NCBI GenBank assembly: GCA_008638415.1
Contig: VWVT01000017.1
Coordinates: 62,001 to 126,000 of the forward strand
Length of the DNA stretch: 64,000 nt
Source: Nocardiopsis sinuspersici
Lineage (GTDB): Bacteria; Actinomycetota; Actinomycetes; Streptosporangiales; Streptosporangiaceae
Reading direction: 5' to 3'
This document shows positions 8,564 to 19,710 of the stretch, piece after piece. A program made the position numbers and the translations under genes. Under the pieces are notes generated by a model. That model was not told the DNA's origin. It was given only the letters and a program-made list of their open reading frames with translations, and searched no databases. Each line of letters starts with the position of its first letter. The first letter of the stretch is position 1.

Positions 8564-9658
8564 GTGTTCACACCTGCCTCCTCCCCCACCGCCCGCCTGC
8601 GCGCCGCGCTGGTCGGCGGGGTCGCCGTCGCCTTGTTGTCCACCGCCTGCGCACCCGCGTCGGAGGACGGCGCGAGCGCCGAGGTACCGGGGGTCGGCGG
8701 CACCGAGAGGGAGCTGGCCTTCGAGGGCGGCGGGCACGAGGTGTCCGCGAGCTTCCGTACGCCGGAGGGTGTCTCCGGCACCGTCCCCGGCGCGCTCATC
8801 ATCTCCGGCAGCGGCCCCACCGACCGCGACGGCAACAGCGACATGCGCCCGGACGCCAACACCAACTGGAACCTGTCCCGGGTGCTGGCCGACGCCGGGG
8901 TGGCCTCGCTGCGCTACGACAAGTACGGCAGCGGATCCGGCTTCGTGCCCCCGGTGCCCGGAAGCGAGGTCCGGTCGGTGGACCCGCGGCTCTTCGACGA
9001 GCAGGTCGCGGCGGCCTACGACGAACTCGTCTCCCAGCCCGAGGTCGACCCCGAGCGGGTGGTCGTCGTCGGGCACAGCGAGGGCGCCCTCTACGCGCTG
9101 CGCGCCCACGAGCTCATCGACGACGGCGCCCCCTCCCCCGCCCTGGTGCTGGCCGCTCCCCCCGGTACCCGCTACCTGGACCTGCTCGACCGACAGCTCA
9201 CCGAGCAGGTGCGCGTGGCCGAGGCCCTGGGCCAGGTCGAGGAGGGACAGGCCGTCCAGACGCTCTCCGACGCGCGCGCCGCACGGGCGGCGCTCAGGGC
9301 GGGCCGCCCCCTCGGGTCGGCGGACATCGACACGGTGGTCCAGGGCGTCTACTCCCCGCGGAACGAGGACTTCCTGGCCTACATGGACTCCTTCGACCCC
9401 GTGGAGCTGGGTGAGGACCTGCCCGAGGGCACACCCGTGCTGGTGGTGTGGGGCGAGGAGGACGCCCAGGTCTCCCGCGAGGACGTGGACCGGCTGATGA
9501 CCGGTCTGGAGGACGCCGAGCGCGTCGACATCCCCGGCGCCGACCACATCCTCCGCCGCTACGAGGACCAGCCCGGCTCCACCGTCCTGGACTCCCAGCG
9601 GCCCTTCGCCGAGGAGGTCTTCCCGGCGCTGGAGGAGTTCCTGGAGACCGCCTGGTAG
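8564..9658 (+). CDS. Alpha/beta hydrolase lipoprotein
   Basis: 364 aa, GTG start. An N-terminal signal ends in LLSTAC, an acceptable lipobox, so the mature enzyme is probably lipid-anchored on the outer face of the membrane. The hydrolase core shows the nucleophile elbow GHSEG, an acidic residue after strand 7 (VVWGEEDAQVS) and the catalytic His (GADHILRRY). A Gly-Ser-Gly region (IISGSGPTDRDGN) probably forms the oxyanion hole. The PTDRDGNS motif is typical of serine hydrolases annotated as BAAT/acyl-hydrolase-like or dipeptidyl peptidase-like. The substrate is unknown. It follows the lexA terminator and has its own transcription unit. Confidence 0.82.
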   Translation: MFTPASSPTARLRAALVGGVAVALLSTACAPASEDGASAEVPGVGGTERELAFEGGGHEVSASFRTPEGVSGTVPGALIISGSGPTDRDGNSDMRPDANTNWNLSRVLADAGVASLRYDKYGSGSGFVPPVPGSEVRSVDPRLFDEQVAAAYDELVSQPEVDPERVVVVGHSEGALYALRAHELIDDGAPSPALVLAAPPGTRYLDLLDRQLTEQVRVAEALGQVEEGQAVQTLSDARAARAALRAGRPLGSADIDTVVQGVYSPRNEDFLAYMDSFDPVELGEDLPEGTPVLVVWGEEDAQVSREDVDRLMTGLEDAERVDIPGADHILRRYEDQPGSTVLDSQRPFAEEVFPALEEFLETAW

Positions 9659-9701
9659 CCCGTGCCGGCTCCGCGGCCGGCCGACGCCGCAAGGCCGGCG
9701 G

Positions 9702-10757
9702 CTACTCCGGGATGGACTCCGGCAGCGCCTCCACCACGGACACCGCGAGCTCCTCGGCTCCCGCGACGATCCGCTCCTCGTCGCCCGGCTCCGACGCGTC
9801 GTAGCCGGCCGCCACGCTGTAGCAGGTCTCCAGGTACAGGTTGGACACCCGGGCGCCCACGCAGGAGACCGTGAACGGCTCGCCCTGGATCCAGGTCACC
9901 GCCTCGTCGCCGACCCCCTCCAGCTTCCGGGTCTCGTGCTGGGAGGTGGTGGTGCGCAGGTTGTCGACGGCCGTCGTGACACCGCCCGGGTTGGGAGCGG
10001 CCACCATCACCAGCGTCGCGGCGCCCGGGACCGCCCGGCCCGGCCCGCCCGGGGTCGCCCACCGGCACTGCCGGCCCGAGCCGAAGGGGTCCCTCTCGCC
10101 GCCGACCGGCTCATCGACCTCCAGCTCGTGGTCGGGCACCAGCTCGTCCAGGGTCTCCGTCTCGGCGACGGCGCACCCGGGCGCGGACGCGAAGTCGCCC
10201 GTCGCGGGGTCGTCGCGCACCACCGCGTACCAGATCGCCCCCGCCGCGAGCACGATCAGGACGAGTGCGGCGGCGACCACCGCTGTGGTGGCGCACCCCC
10301 GGCTCTGCGGCTGGGCGGACGGCACCGTCTCGGAGACGGGCGATCCCTGCGGTGGGGGCTGCGGCCACCGCTGCTGCGGGTACCGCCCCTGGGGCTGCAC
10401 CGCCTGCTGCGGGTGGTACGCCTGCGGCGGCTGCCGGGAGGGCTGGGGATACTGCTGCCCGGATGGCCGCGCCCGCGGCGGCTGCGCCTGCTCAGGGAAC
10501 TGCTGGGAGAACCGGGCTTCCTGAGACTGCGGCGGCTGCTGCGGCTGCTCGGGGGACTGCTGGGAAGACCGAGATTCCTGAGGCTGCTGCGGCTGCCCAG
10601 GCAGTTGCTGCCCAGGTGGCTGCTGCGGCTGCGGCGGCTGCTCGGGTGGCTGCTGGGAGAACCGGGCTTCCTGAGACTGCGGCTGCTGCCCCTGCCCCTC
10701 GTTCCGCCCGTGCTCCTGTCCCCGCGGATGCCGGGGATCGGGGTGCTGGTCGCTCAC
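9702..10757 (-). CDS. Membrane-anchored protein with Gln/Pro-rich repeat N-terminus
   Basis: 351 aa. Residues 1-150 are extremely rich in Gln, Pro and Ser, with repeats around SQEARFSQQ and QQPPGQQ, and are probably disordered and cytoplasmic. One membrane segment follows (VVAAALVLIVLAAGAIWYAV). The outer domain of about 175 residues contains four cysteines (CAVAE, RQCRW, VSCVG, ETCYS) and resembles DUF3558-like exported actinobacterial domains; that family call is tentative. Its GTG start overlaps the stop of the upstream gene (GTGA). The two proteins share the plan of one anchor plus a Cys-containing exported domain. Confidence 0.7.
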   Translation of the reverse strand: MSDQHPDPRHPRGQEHGRNEGQGQQPQSQEARFSQQPPEQPPQPQQPPGQQLPGQPQQPQESRSSQQSPEQPQQPPQSQEARFSQQFPEQAQPPRARPSGQQYPQPSRQPPQAYHPQQAVQPQGRYPQQRWPQPPPQGSPVSETVPSAQPQSRGCATTAVVAAALVLIVLAAGAIWYAVVRDDPATGDFASAPGCAVAETETLDELVPDHELEVDEPVGGERDPFGSGRQCRWATPGGPGRAVPGAATLVMVAAPNPGGVTTAVDNLRTTTSQHETRKLEGVGDEAVTWIQGEPFTVSCVGARVSNLYLETCYSVAAGYDASEPGDEERIVAGAEELAVSVVEALPESIPE

Positions 10758-11344
10758 AAGGCCTCTCCGAGCTGTTCGGCGAACTCCACGGCCAGGTCTC
10801 GGGCGTCATCGAAACCGACCGGTTCGGCGCCGGAGGTCCCGGCGTAGGACACCCGCACGAGCAGGTTGTCGGTGGTGAAGGCCAGCTCAGCGGTCCCGGG
10901 CGCCTGGCCGTGCCACACACGGCCCTCGCCGGAGGGCAGTTCCACCTCGTCGCCGCGTACGGGCACCAGGGCGGCGTAGGCCTCCCGTGCCCGTTGGTCG
11001 CCGCTGACCGGCTCCTCCCCCGTGCCGTCGGTGAAGCGGGCGGACAGGTGTACGCGCAGCACCCCCTGCGGGCCGTCGGCCGGCCCCACGGAGGACCACG
11101 AGCACACCGAGCTGTCCCCGCCCGGCAGGGGGCCGTGCTCGGAGGTCTCCGGGACGGCGCCGGGCACCAGTCCCGTGACGAGCGCGTCGGAGACCACCCC
11201 GCACCCGGGAGCGGCGGCGTGGACGTCACCGTTCTCGGGCATGTCCGGGTCGTCCCCGGCCAGCCACAGAGCACCGCCGATCGCGGCCGCGGACAGCACC
11301 ACCGCGCCCGCACCGACCACGGCCACCCGTACGAGGGGACCCAC
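10754..11344 (-). CDS. Membrane-anchored exported protein
   Basis: 196 aa, GTG start. An N-terminal anchor or signal segment (VVGAGAVVLSAAAIGGALWL) is followed by an exported domain with two cysteines (PGCGV and SVCSW). The end (ARDLAVEFAEQLGEAL) parallels the end of the downstream protein (AEELAVSVVEALPESIP), so the two look like distant paralogues. The stop overlaps the start of the downstream gene by 4 bp, indicating translational coupling. Function unknown. Confidence 0.7.
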   Translation of the reverse strand: MGPLVRVAVVGAGAVVLSAAAIGGALWLAGDDPDMPENGDVHAAAPGCGVVSDALVTGLVPGAVPETSEHGPLPGGDSSVCSWSSVGPADGPQGVLRVHLSARFTDGTGEEPVSGDQRAREAYAALVPVRGDEVELPSGEGRVWHGQAPGTAELAFTTDNLLVRVSYAGTSGAEPVGFDDARDLAVEFAEQLGEAL

Positions 11345-11385
11345 CCGGCCACCGCCTCCCTGTCGGCCGCCGCGCCGACCGCACG

Positions 11386-11414
11386 CGGACGGCGGCCGCC
11401 TCCAGCGGCCGCCG
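11386..11414 (-). terminator. leuS terminator
   Basis: 12-bp perfect stem (11386-11397 with 11403-11414) with a 5-nt loop, 14 bp past the leuS stop and before the next gene on the same strand. Confidence 0.8.
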
Positions 11415-11427
11415 TCACCCGTACCGG

Positions 11428-13929
<2,502 letters not shown>

Positions 13930-14220
13930 GTGTTCCTTAGTCGGTCGGGGTGTACACGACTCAGGTTAGCGGCTGGCGGATCCGGTCGCGGACGGGTTTT
14001 GCGCGCGGGGACGCGTCCGGTGGAACCCGGAAACGAGCCGCACACCGGGATGGGCCGCCGGGGGCGGGACGGGGCGCGGAGGATTACCGCCCTGAGACTC
14101 TCCACACCGACCAGCCGGTTTGTTACTCTGCCGTAAAAGTGGCGCAGCACACGCGACCCCGGTCACACCGGGTCCGCTTCCCTGTTCCGTCCTGGACTCA
14201 TCTGCCTGCGGGAGGCCCCC

Positions 14221-15780
14221 ATGCTCAACCTGTCCGTGCTTCTGGAGGACGGCGCCCGGTCGGCTCCGGAGAAGGAGTGCCTGGTCTTCGGCGACCTGCG
14301 CCTCAACTACGCGGTCACGAACATGATCGCCAACCAGGTGGCGAACCTCCTGGTCTCGCGAGGGGTCAGGCCCGGGGACCGGATCGCGCTGGCCAGCCCG
14401 AACCTGCCCTACTTCCCCTTCGTGTACTTCGGCGCCCTCAAGGCGGGCGCGGTGGTCGTACCGCTGAACGTGCTGCTGACGCCGCGTGAGATCGCCTACC
14501 ACCTGGAGGACTCCGGCGCCAAGGCGCTCTTCGCCTTCACCGGCTCCCCGGAGCTGCCGCTGGGCGAGCGCTCCTTCGAGGCGTTCAACCAGGTGGAGGG
14601 CTGCGAGTTCTACGTGGACCTGCCCTCCTCCCCCGGCGCCACCGAGTCCACCATCGACGGCGCCGAGACCTTCTGGAAGGCCCTGGACGGCCAGCCCGGC
14701 GAGTTCGAGACGGTGCAGGCCGATCCTGACGACACCGCGGTCATCATCTACACCAGTGGCACCACCGGCAAGCCCAAGGGCGCGCAGTTGAGCCACAACA
14801 ACCTGCTGATGAACGCGGTCGTCTCCTCCGGCATGGTCGAGCCCCACCCCGACGGCCGCGACGTCGCCCTGGTGGTCCTGCCGCTGTTCCACATCTTCGG
14901 CCAGACGGTCATGCTCAACTCGGTCCTGTACCGCCACGGGACGATGGTCCTCATGCCGCGCTTCGACGGCGCCGAGGCGCTCAGGATCATGGAGAAGGAG
15001 GGCGTCACCGGCTTCGCGGGGGTGCCCACCATGTACTGGGGCCTGCTGGGAGCCGTGCAGTCCGCCGAGCCGGGGACCTACGACCTGGAGAAGATCGCGA
15101 GTGACGTGGTGGACGCGGTCTCGGGCGGCTCCGCCCTGCCCGGCCAGCTCTCCCAGGACTTCACCAAGACCTTCGGCGTGGGCATCAAGGAGGGCTACGG
15201 CCTGTCCGAGACCTCCCCGGTCGTGTCGTTCAACAACCCCAAGATCAAGGCCAAGACCGGCTCGATCGGCCTGCCGGTGTGGGGTGTGGAGATGAAGCTC
15301 ATCGACAACGACTGGAACGACCAGTCGGAGGAGGGCGAGATCGCGGTGCGCGGGCACTGCGTGATGAAGGGGTACCACAACCGCCCCGACGCCAACGCCG
15401 AGGTGCTCCGGGACGGCTGGTTCCGTACCGGCGACATCGCCCGCCGCGACGAGGAGGGCTTCTACTTCATCGTCGACCGCTCCAAGGACATGATCATCCG
15501 CGGTGGCTACAACGTGTACCCGCGTGAGGTCGAGGAGGTCCTGATGACCCACGAGGCGGTCAGCCTGGCCGCCGTCGTGGGCGTCCCCCACGACACCCAC
15601 GGCGAGGAGATCAAGGCGTTCCTGATCCTCAAGGACGGCGCCGAGGCCAGTCCCGAGGAGATCGTCGAGTGGTCCAAGGAGCGCCTGGCGGGCTACAAGT
15701 ACCCGCGTGAGGTGGAGTTTCGCACCGAACTGCCGATGACCTCCACCGGCAAGATCCTCAAGCGCGAACTGCGCGCCTGA
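14221..15780 (+). CDS. Long-chain fatty-acid-CoA ligase
   Basis: 519 aa, ATG preceded by GGGAGG. It belongs to the AMP-forming (ANL) superfamily that converts a carboxylic acid, ATP and CoA to acyl-CoA. The P-loop YTSGTTGKPKG (about residue 178), YGLSETSP, the hinge/aspartate motif WFRTGDIARR and the C-terminal catalytic lysine in STGKILKREL are all intact. The length and the YPREVEEVL region fit FadD-type ligases. The substrate range is not readable from sequence. It is a single gene ending in a strong bidirectional terminator. Confidence 0.88.
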   Translation: MLNLSVLLEDGARSAPEKECLVFGDLRLNYAVTNMIANQVANLLVSRGVRPGDRIALASPNLPYFPFVYFGALKAGAVVVPLNVLLTPREIAYHLEDSGAKALFAFTGSPELPLGERSFEAFNQVEGCEFYVDLPSSPGATESTIDGAETFWKALDGQPGEFETVQADPDDTAVIIYTSGTTGKPKGAQLSHNNLLMNAVVSSGMVEPHPDGRDVALVVLPLFHIFGQTVMLNSVLYRHGTMVLMPRFDGAEALRIMEKEGVTGFAGVPTMYWGLLGAVQSAEPGTYDLEKIASDVVDAVSGGSALPGQLSQDFTKTFGVGIKEGYGLSETSPVVSFNNPKIKAKTGSIGLPVWGVEMKLIDNDWNDQSEEGEIAVRGHCVMKGYHNRPDANAEVLRDGWFRTGDIARRDEEGFYFIVDRSKDMIIRGGYNVYPREVEEVLMTHEAVSLAAVVGVPHDTHGEEIKAFLILKDGAEASPEEIVEWSKERLAGYKYPREVEFRTELPMTSTGKILKRELRA

Positions 15781-15801
15781 CCCGCGCCTGCGCGGCGCGC
15801 G

Positions 15802-15840
15802 GCGGGGCCGGCCCCCTCCCCCTCGGGGGGCCGGCCCCGC
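15802..15840. terminator. Bidirectional 15-bp hairpin terminator
   Basis: Arms at 15802-15816 and 15826-15840 are perfectly complementary around a 9-nt loop. It lies between convergent stops at 15780 (acyl-CoA ligase) and 15852 (sugar permease). Confidence 0.85.
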
Positions 15841-15851
15841 CTCCCGCGCCC

Positions 15852-16751
15852 CTATCCCTTGACGGCCCCCTGGACGAGCCCGGAGACCAGGAAGCGCTGC
15901 ACGAGGATGAAGAAGACCATGACCGGGATGGTGATGAGCGTGGAGGCGGCCATCACGTGCCCCCAGTCGTTGGCGTACTGGCCGAAGAACTGGCGCAGCC
16001 CGACCGCCACCGTGTACTTGTCGCTCTGGGTCATGAAGGTCAGCGCCAGCACGAACTCGTTCCACGCCACGATGAACGAGAAGATGGCCGTGGCCACCAG
16101 TCCGGGCGCGACCAGTGGGAAGAGCACCCGCCAGAACATCTGCCCCCACGAGGCGCCGTCGATGTAGGCGGCCTCCTCCACCTCCACCGGCACGGCGGCG
16201 ACGAACCCGCGCATCATCCACACCGCCAGCGGCAGGGACAGCGCCACGTAGACCACGCCCAGGCCCAGCAGGGTGTTGAGCAGTCGCAGGTCGCGCACCT
16301 GGAGGAAGAGCGGGATGACCAGCGCCTCCAGCGGCACCATCTGCACGACGAGGATCATCACCAGCACGGCGGTGCGCAGCCGGAAGCGGAAGCGGGCCAC
16401 CGCCACGGCGGCCAGCAGCGACAGTACGCACGCGCCCACCACGGTGATGCAGGCGACCGCGAGCGAGTTGCGCATGTAGAGGCCGAAGTCGGCCTCGGTG
16501 AGCACGTAGACGAAGTTGTCCAGGGACACGCCCGTGGGCAGCAGCGCCCCGGCTCCCGAGGTGGTCCGGTCGGAGAACGCGCTGATGAGCATGAAGTAGA
16601 CGGGGAAGAGGGTGAACGCCAGCAGGACGGCCACCCCGGCACCCTTGGCCAGGAGCCCGCCCGCGCGCAGGACGTTCCCCCTGCGCCGGGCGTCGCGGAC
16701 CTGGGCCTCCCAGGCGGGGTCGGCGGCGGGTGTGTCTGTGCGCGTGACCAC
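15852..16751 (-). CDS. Sugar ABC transporter permease (MalG-like)
   Basis: 299 aa with six hydrophobic segments. The conserved EAA loop (EEAAYIDGASWGQMFWRVLF) docks the ATPase. It belongs to the carbohydrate uptake family CUT1. It would form the channel with the MalF-like permease encoded upstream and take substrate from the lipoprotein encoded before that. An opposite-strand gene separates the two permease genes. No ATPase gene is present. Confidence 0.92.
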   Translation of the reverse strand: MVTRTDTPAADPAWEAQVRDARRRGNVLRAGGLLAKGAGVAVLLAFTLFPVYFMLISAFSDRTTSGAGALLPTGVSLDNFVYVLTEADFGLYMRNSLAVACITVVGACVLSLLAAVAVARFRFRLRTAVLVMILVVQMVPLEALVIPLFLQVRDLRLLNTLLGLGVVYVALSLPLAVWMMRGFVAAVPVEVEEAAYIDGASWGQMFWRVLFPLVAPGLVATAIFSFIVAWNEFVLALTFMTQSDKYTVAVGLRQFFGQYANDWGHVMAASTLITIPVMVFFILVQRFLVSGLVQGAVKG

Positions 16752-16885
16752 GGGTGCTCCTCCTCAGCGGTGCCCGGAAGGCCGAGTCCGGTTCCGGTTG
16801 CTCCAGGCCCGGATCGGGCCGTTAGACTCCTCCTCTGTCCGGGGATGGACGCCCTCGCCCCGGCGGTGGAGGAGGAGGTGTGGCC

Positions 16886-16918
16886 GTGTCGACAGGGTCA
16901 CCGGAGGCGGTGGCGTAG
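16886..16918 (+). other. Possible 10-codon leader ORF
   Basis: A GTG preceded by an unusually strong GGAGGAGGAGG reads 10 codons to a TAG. Four bases later comes the GTG of the next small gene. A leader peptide that couples translation is possible but rests only on the ribosome binding site and the spacing. Confidence 0.25.
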
Positions 16919-16922
16919 CGCC

Positions 16923-17222
16923 GTGTACGATTCCGCCGGTCCCTCCCCCACCGAGGTCGTCATCAGCTGGATCCCCTATGACGCGCGCTTTCGGGAGCGC
17001 GCGCTCCGGCACGCCCTGGAAGACGCCGGCGGGCGGCTGCTGTACGCCTACGTCGACAACCTGGTCAACCGGGACAACGACGACGGGCGCCCGCTGGACG
17101 AGTACGACCTGCGCACCATGGCCGCGGTGCGCGAGGACCTCAACCGGTACTCCCTGGCCTCGGTGGACTGGCGCCAGGTGCGCGACAAGCTGGTCGCGGG
17201 GGTCCACGGCCCGGTCTCCTGA
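16923..17222 (+). CDS. Small protein of unknown function inside the sugar ABC cluster
   Basis: 99 aa from GTG 16923; an ATG at 16845 in the same frame would give 125 aa, so the start is uncertain. The protein is soluble and charged (EVVISWIPYDARFRERALRH ... AYVDNLVNRDNDDG). It is not recognised. Codon positions are strongly G/C-biased as in real genes here. It lies on the strand opposite to the two permease genes that flank it, an unusual place. It could be an insertion that split the operon, in which case the downstream permease needs its own promoter. Confidence 0.6.
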   Translation: MYDSAGPSPTEVVISWIPYDARFRERALRHALEDAGGRLLYAYVDNLVNRDNDDGRPLDEYDLRTMAAVREDLNRYSLASVDWRQVRDKLVAGVHGPVS

Positions 17223-17248
17223 GCGGATCCGTCCCCGCGTCACCGTGT

Positions 17249-18262
17249 TCATCCGATCCCGTCCTCCCGGAACAGCGCGCGCAGGTAGAACACGGTGATG
17301 ACCAGCAGCAGCAGGGTGAGCAGGACGGCGATGGCCGCGCCGAGGCCGTAGTCGTTGTGGCCGAAGGAGCGCACGTAGGACCACACGCCCAGGTTGAGCA
17401 TGCGCGACCCTCCCACGTCGCCGCCGGGCATGAGGTAGATCTGCGCGAACACCTTGAAGTCCCAGATGGTGGAGAGCACGGTGACCACGGCGAACACCGG
17501 GCGCAGCACCGGGAACGTGACGTGCCAGAAGCGCTTCCAGGCTCCGGCGCCGTCGATGCGCGCCGCCTCGTGCAGCTCCTTGGGGACGGTGAGCAGTCCG
17601 GCCAGGACGGTGACGGCCACGAACGGGAAGCCGCCGTGCACGATGTTGAGGGTGACGACGGCGTAGAAGAACAGGCGGTCGGCGAACCAGTTGTACCCGG
17701 AGGGGTCGAGCAGGCCCAGGGAGGTCAGCGCCTGGGCGACGACCCCGTTGTCGACGTCGAAGATCCAGATCCACACGTAGGTGCCGCTGACCGCGGGCAT
17801 GGCCCAGGCGACCATGACGCAGGAGACCACGATCACCCGGGGCACCGGGCGCAGCGTGGCCAGCAGCAGCGCGACCAGCGTTCCCACGACGATGGTGGTG
17901 AACACGGCGACCGCGGCGAAGACCACCGTGTTGACCATGGCGATCCGCCACAGGTACGGGTCGGTCAGCAGGGCGGCGTAGTTGGCGAACCCGATGAAGT
18001 CCGACTCGCCCGAGACCAGGTTGCGCAGCTCGTACTCGCGGAAGGACAGCCACACGATCCGGCCGAGCGGGAACAGCAGCAGCAGCCCGATGACCGTCAG
18101 CGCGGGGGCGAGCAGCACCCACGGCAGGAGCGCCCTGCGCCTGCGCATGCCCAGGAGCGGTGCCCGCCGCCGTGGCCCGGGACGCCCCCGGGACGTCTCG
18201 GGCGGACGGCGGGTGTCCTGCCCCGGTCCGCTGCTGGAGCCCAGCCCGACCGGTGTTCGCAC
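17249..18262 (-). CDS. Sugar ABC transporter permease (MalF-like)
   Basis: 337 aa, GTG start 4 bp after the stop of the binding-protein gene. An Arg/Pro-rich N-terminus of about 45 residues is followed by six hydrophobic segments. The EAA loop is HEAARIDGAGAWKRFWHVTF. It is the first permease of the CUT1 importer. An internal start at MRRRRALLP would remove most of the N-terminal extension and is a reasonable alternative. Confidence 0.92.
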   Translation of the reverse strand: MRTPVGLGSSSGPGQDTRRPPETSRGRPGPRRRAPLLGMRRRRALLPWVLLAPALTVIGLLLLFPLGRIVWLSFREYELRNLVSGESDFIGFANYAALLTDPYLWRIAMVNTVVFAAVAVFTTIVVGTLVALLLATLRPVPRVIVVSCVMVAWAMPAVSGTYVWIWIFDVDNGVVAQALTSLGLLDPSGYNWFADRLFFYAVVTLNIVHGGFPFVAVTVLAGLLTVPKELHEAARIDGAGAWKRFWHVTFPVLRPVFAVVTVLSTIWDFKVFAQIYLMPGGDVGGSRMLNLGVWSYVRSFGHNDYGLGAAIAVLLTLLLLVITVFYLRALFREDGIG

Positions 18263-18266
18263 GTGT

Positions 18267-19553
18267 CTACCCCCCGTTGAGGATGCGCTCGACCTCGTCG
18301 GCCGCCTCCGCGGTGGCCTCGTCCACCGTGGCCTCGCCGTTGAGGATGGACTGCTGCATGCCGACCAGGACCTTCTCCGCCTCCACCTGGGTCCAGGCGG
18401 GGGTGACGGGCACGCCCCGGCTGGCCTCCTTGAGCTGGACGGCGAAGGGTTCCAGGACGGGGTCGGCGGAGGCGGAGAACTCGTCGACGGAGGCGGACAC
18501 GCCCGGGAAGAACCCGGTCTCCTCGGACCAGCGCGTGGAGAACTCGTCGCCGGTCAGGTGCTGGACGTACTGCCAGGCCGCCTCCTCGTCGCCCGTGCCC
18601 TCGAAGACCGACAGCAGCGAGCCGCCCGCGAAGGAGGGCATGTACCCGCCGTCCCGTCCGGGCAGGGTGAAGGAGCCGATCCTGCCCTCCAGGTCGGGGT
18701 TGGCCTCCAGGACGGCCTTGGGGTTGGCGCTGCCGAGGATGGCCATGGCGGCCTCCTCCTCGGCGAAGGACTCCATGACGGCGATCTCGTTCCAGTTGAC
18801 GGCGCCGGTGGTGGAGGTGCCGTGCTCCAGGGCGAGGTCGGTGAAGAACTCGACCCCGGCGCGGGACCCCTCACTGTCGATCTGTGAGGTCCAGGTGCCG
18901 TCGGAGCCCTCGACGGCGATCTCGCCCCCGCCGCCCCAGATCCAGGGCATGACCGAGTACTGGGCGTCACCGGGGACGGGGAGGGCGATCATGTCCTCCT
19001 CCGCCTCGGACAGGGCCACGGCGGTCTCGCGCAGCTCGTCCCAGTTCTCCGGGACCTCCAGGCCGTGCTCCTCGAACAGGTCGCTGCGGTAGACGACGGA
19101 GCGGATGGAGGCGTACCAGGGGACGCCGTAGACGCCCCCGCCGATCTGGCCCATCTCCATCAGGCCGGGGATGTACTGGGAGGTGTCGACGCCGTAGCCG
19201 GACAGGTCGTGCAGGGCCCCGGCGTCGGCGAAGCCGGGGGTGAAGGTGTTGCCGAGTTCGGCGACGTCGGGCACGGTGCCGCCCGCGATGGCGGTGGAGA
19301 TCTTGTTCTGGGCGTCCTGCCAGGGCACGAACTCGACCTCGACCTCGATACCGGTCTCCTCGGTGAACGCGGTGTTGGCGGCCTCGAAGAACTCCGTCTC
19401 GTCGGGGTTGGTGCCCTGCATGATCCAGACCAGGAGGCTGTCGGAGGCCTCGCCCCCGTCACCCCCTCCGGTACCGCACGCCGTCGCGACCAGGACCAGT
19501 GCCGCGGCCGCGGCGGTGAGCGGAACGTACTCGTGTGTTCGTCTGCGGGCCAT
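18267..19553 (-). CDS. Sugar-binding lipoprotein of the ABC importer
   Basis: 428 aa, ATG preceded by GGGAGG at 6-nt spacing; upstream extension in frame does not look like protein. The signal peptide ends in the lipobox VATAC, so the protein is anchored outside the membrane. The fold is that of extracellular solute-binding protein family 1: the start WIMQGTNPDETEFFEAANTA, the FVPWQDAQNKISTAIAGGTV region, and the hinge and cleft segments IRSVVYRSDLF and NPKAVLEANPDLEGRIG. It is first in the transporter unit. The sugar is not readable. Many actinomycete CUT1 systems without their own ATPase use the shared ATPase MsiK encoded elsewhere. Confidence 0.92.
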   Translation of the reverse strand: MARRRTHEYVPLTAAAAALVLVATACGTGGGDGGEASDSLLVWIMQGTNPDETEFFEAANTAFTEETGIEVEVEFVPWQDAQNKISTAIAGGTVPDVAELGNTFTPGFADAGALHDLSGYGVDTSQYIPGLMEMGQIGGGVYGVPWYASIRSVVYRSDLFEEHGLEVPENWDELRETAVALSEAEEDMIALPVPGDAQYSVMPWIWGGGGEIAVEGSDGTWTSQIDSEGSRAGVEFFTDLALEHGTSTTGAVNWNEIAVMESFAEEEAAMAILGSANPKAVLEANPDLEGRIGSFTLPGRDGGYMPSFAGGSLLSVFEGTGDEEAAWQYVQHLTGDEFSTRWSEETGFFPGVSASVDEFSASADPVLEPFAVQLKEASRGVPVTPAWTQVEAEKVLVGMQQSILNGEATVDEATAEAADEVERILNGG

Positions 19554-19710
19554 GGCTCGCCTCCCGTTCCTTTCGAGGGTTCCCCCGGGGTTGGTAGGAA
19601 ACCTACGTAAGGAACCGCCTGGAGTGAAGTAAACCACTGTTTTTCGTGTCTGACCCGTTAGGCGGACGGGAGCCGCCCGGAGTGTCGCGGCCGCTGTGAG
19701 GACTCCCCCG

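Noticed and set aside
13930..14220. T-box or leucine attenuator before leuS
   Set aside because: No T-box sequence, leucine-rich leader peptide or matching antiterminator was found.
13966..16431. An 821-codon minus-strand frame spanning the acyl-CoA ligase and part of a permease
   Set aside because: It crosses a strong terminator and two well-supported genes on other frames, and shows no family pattern.
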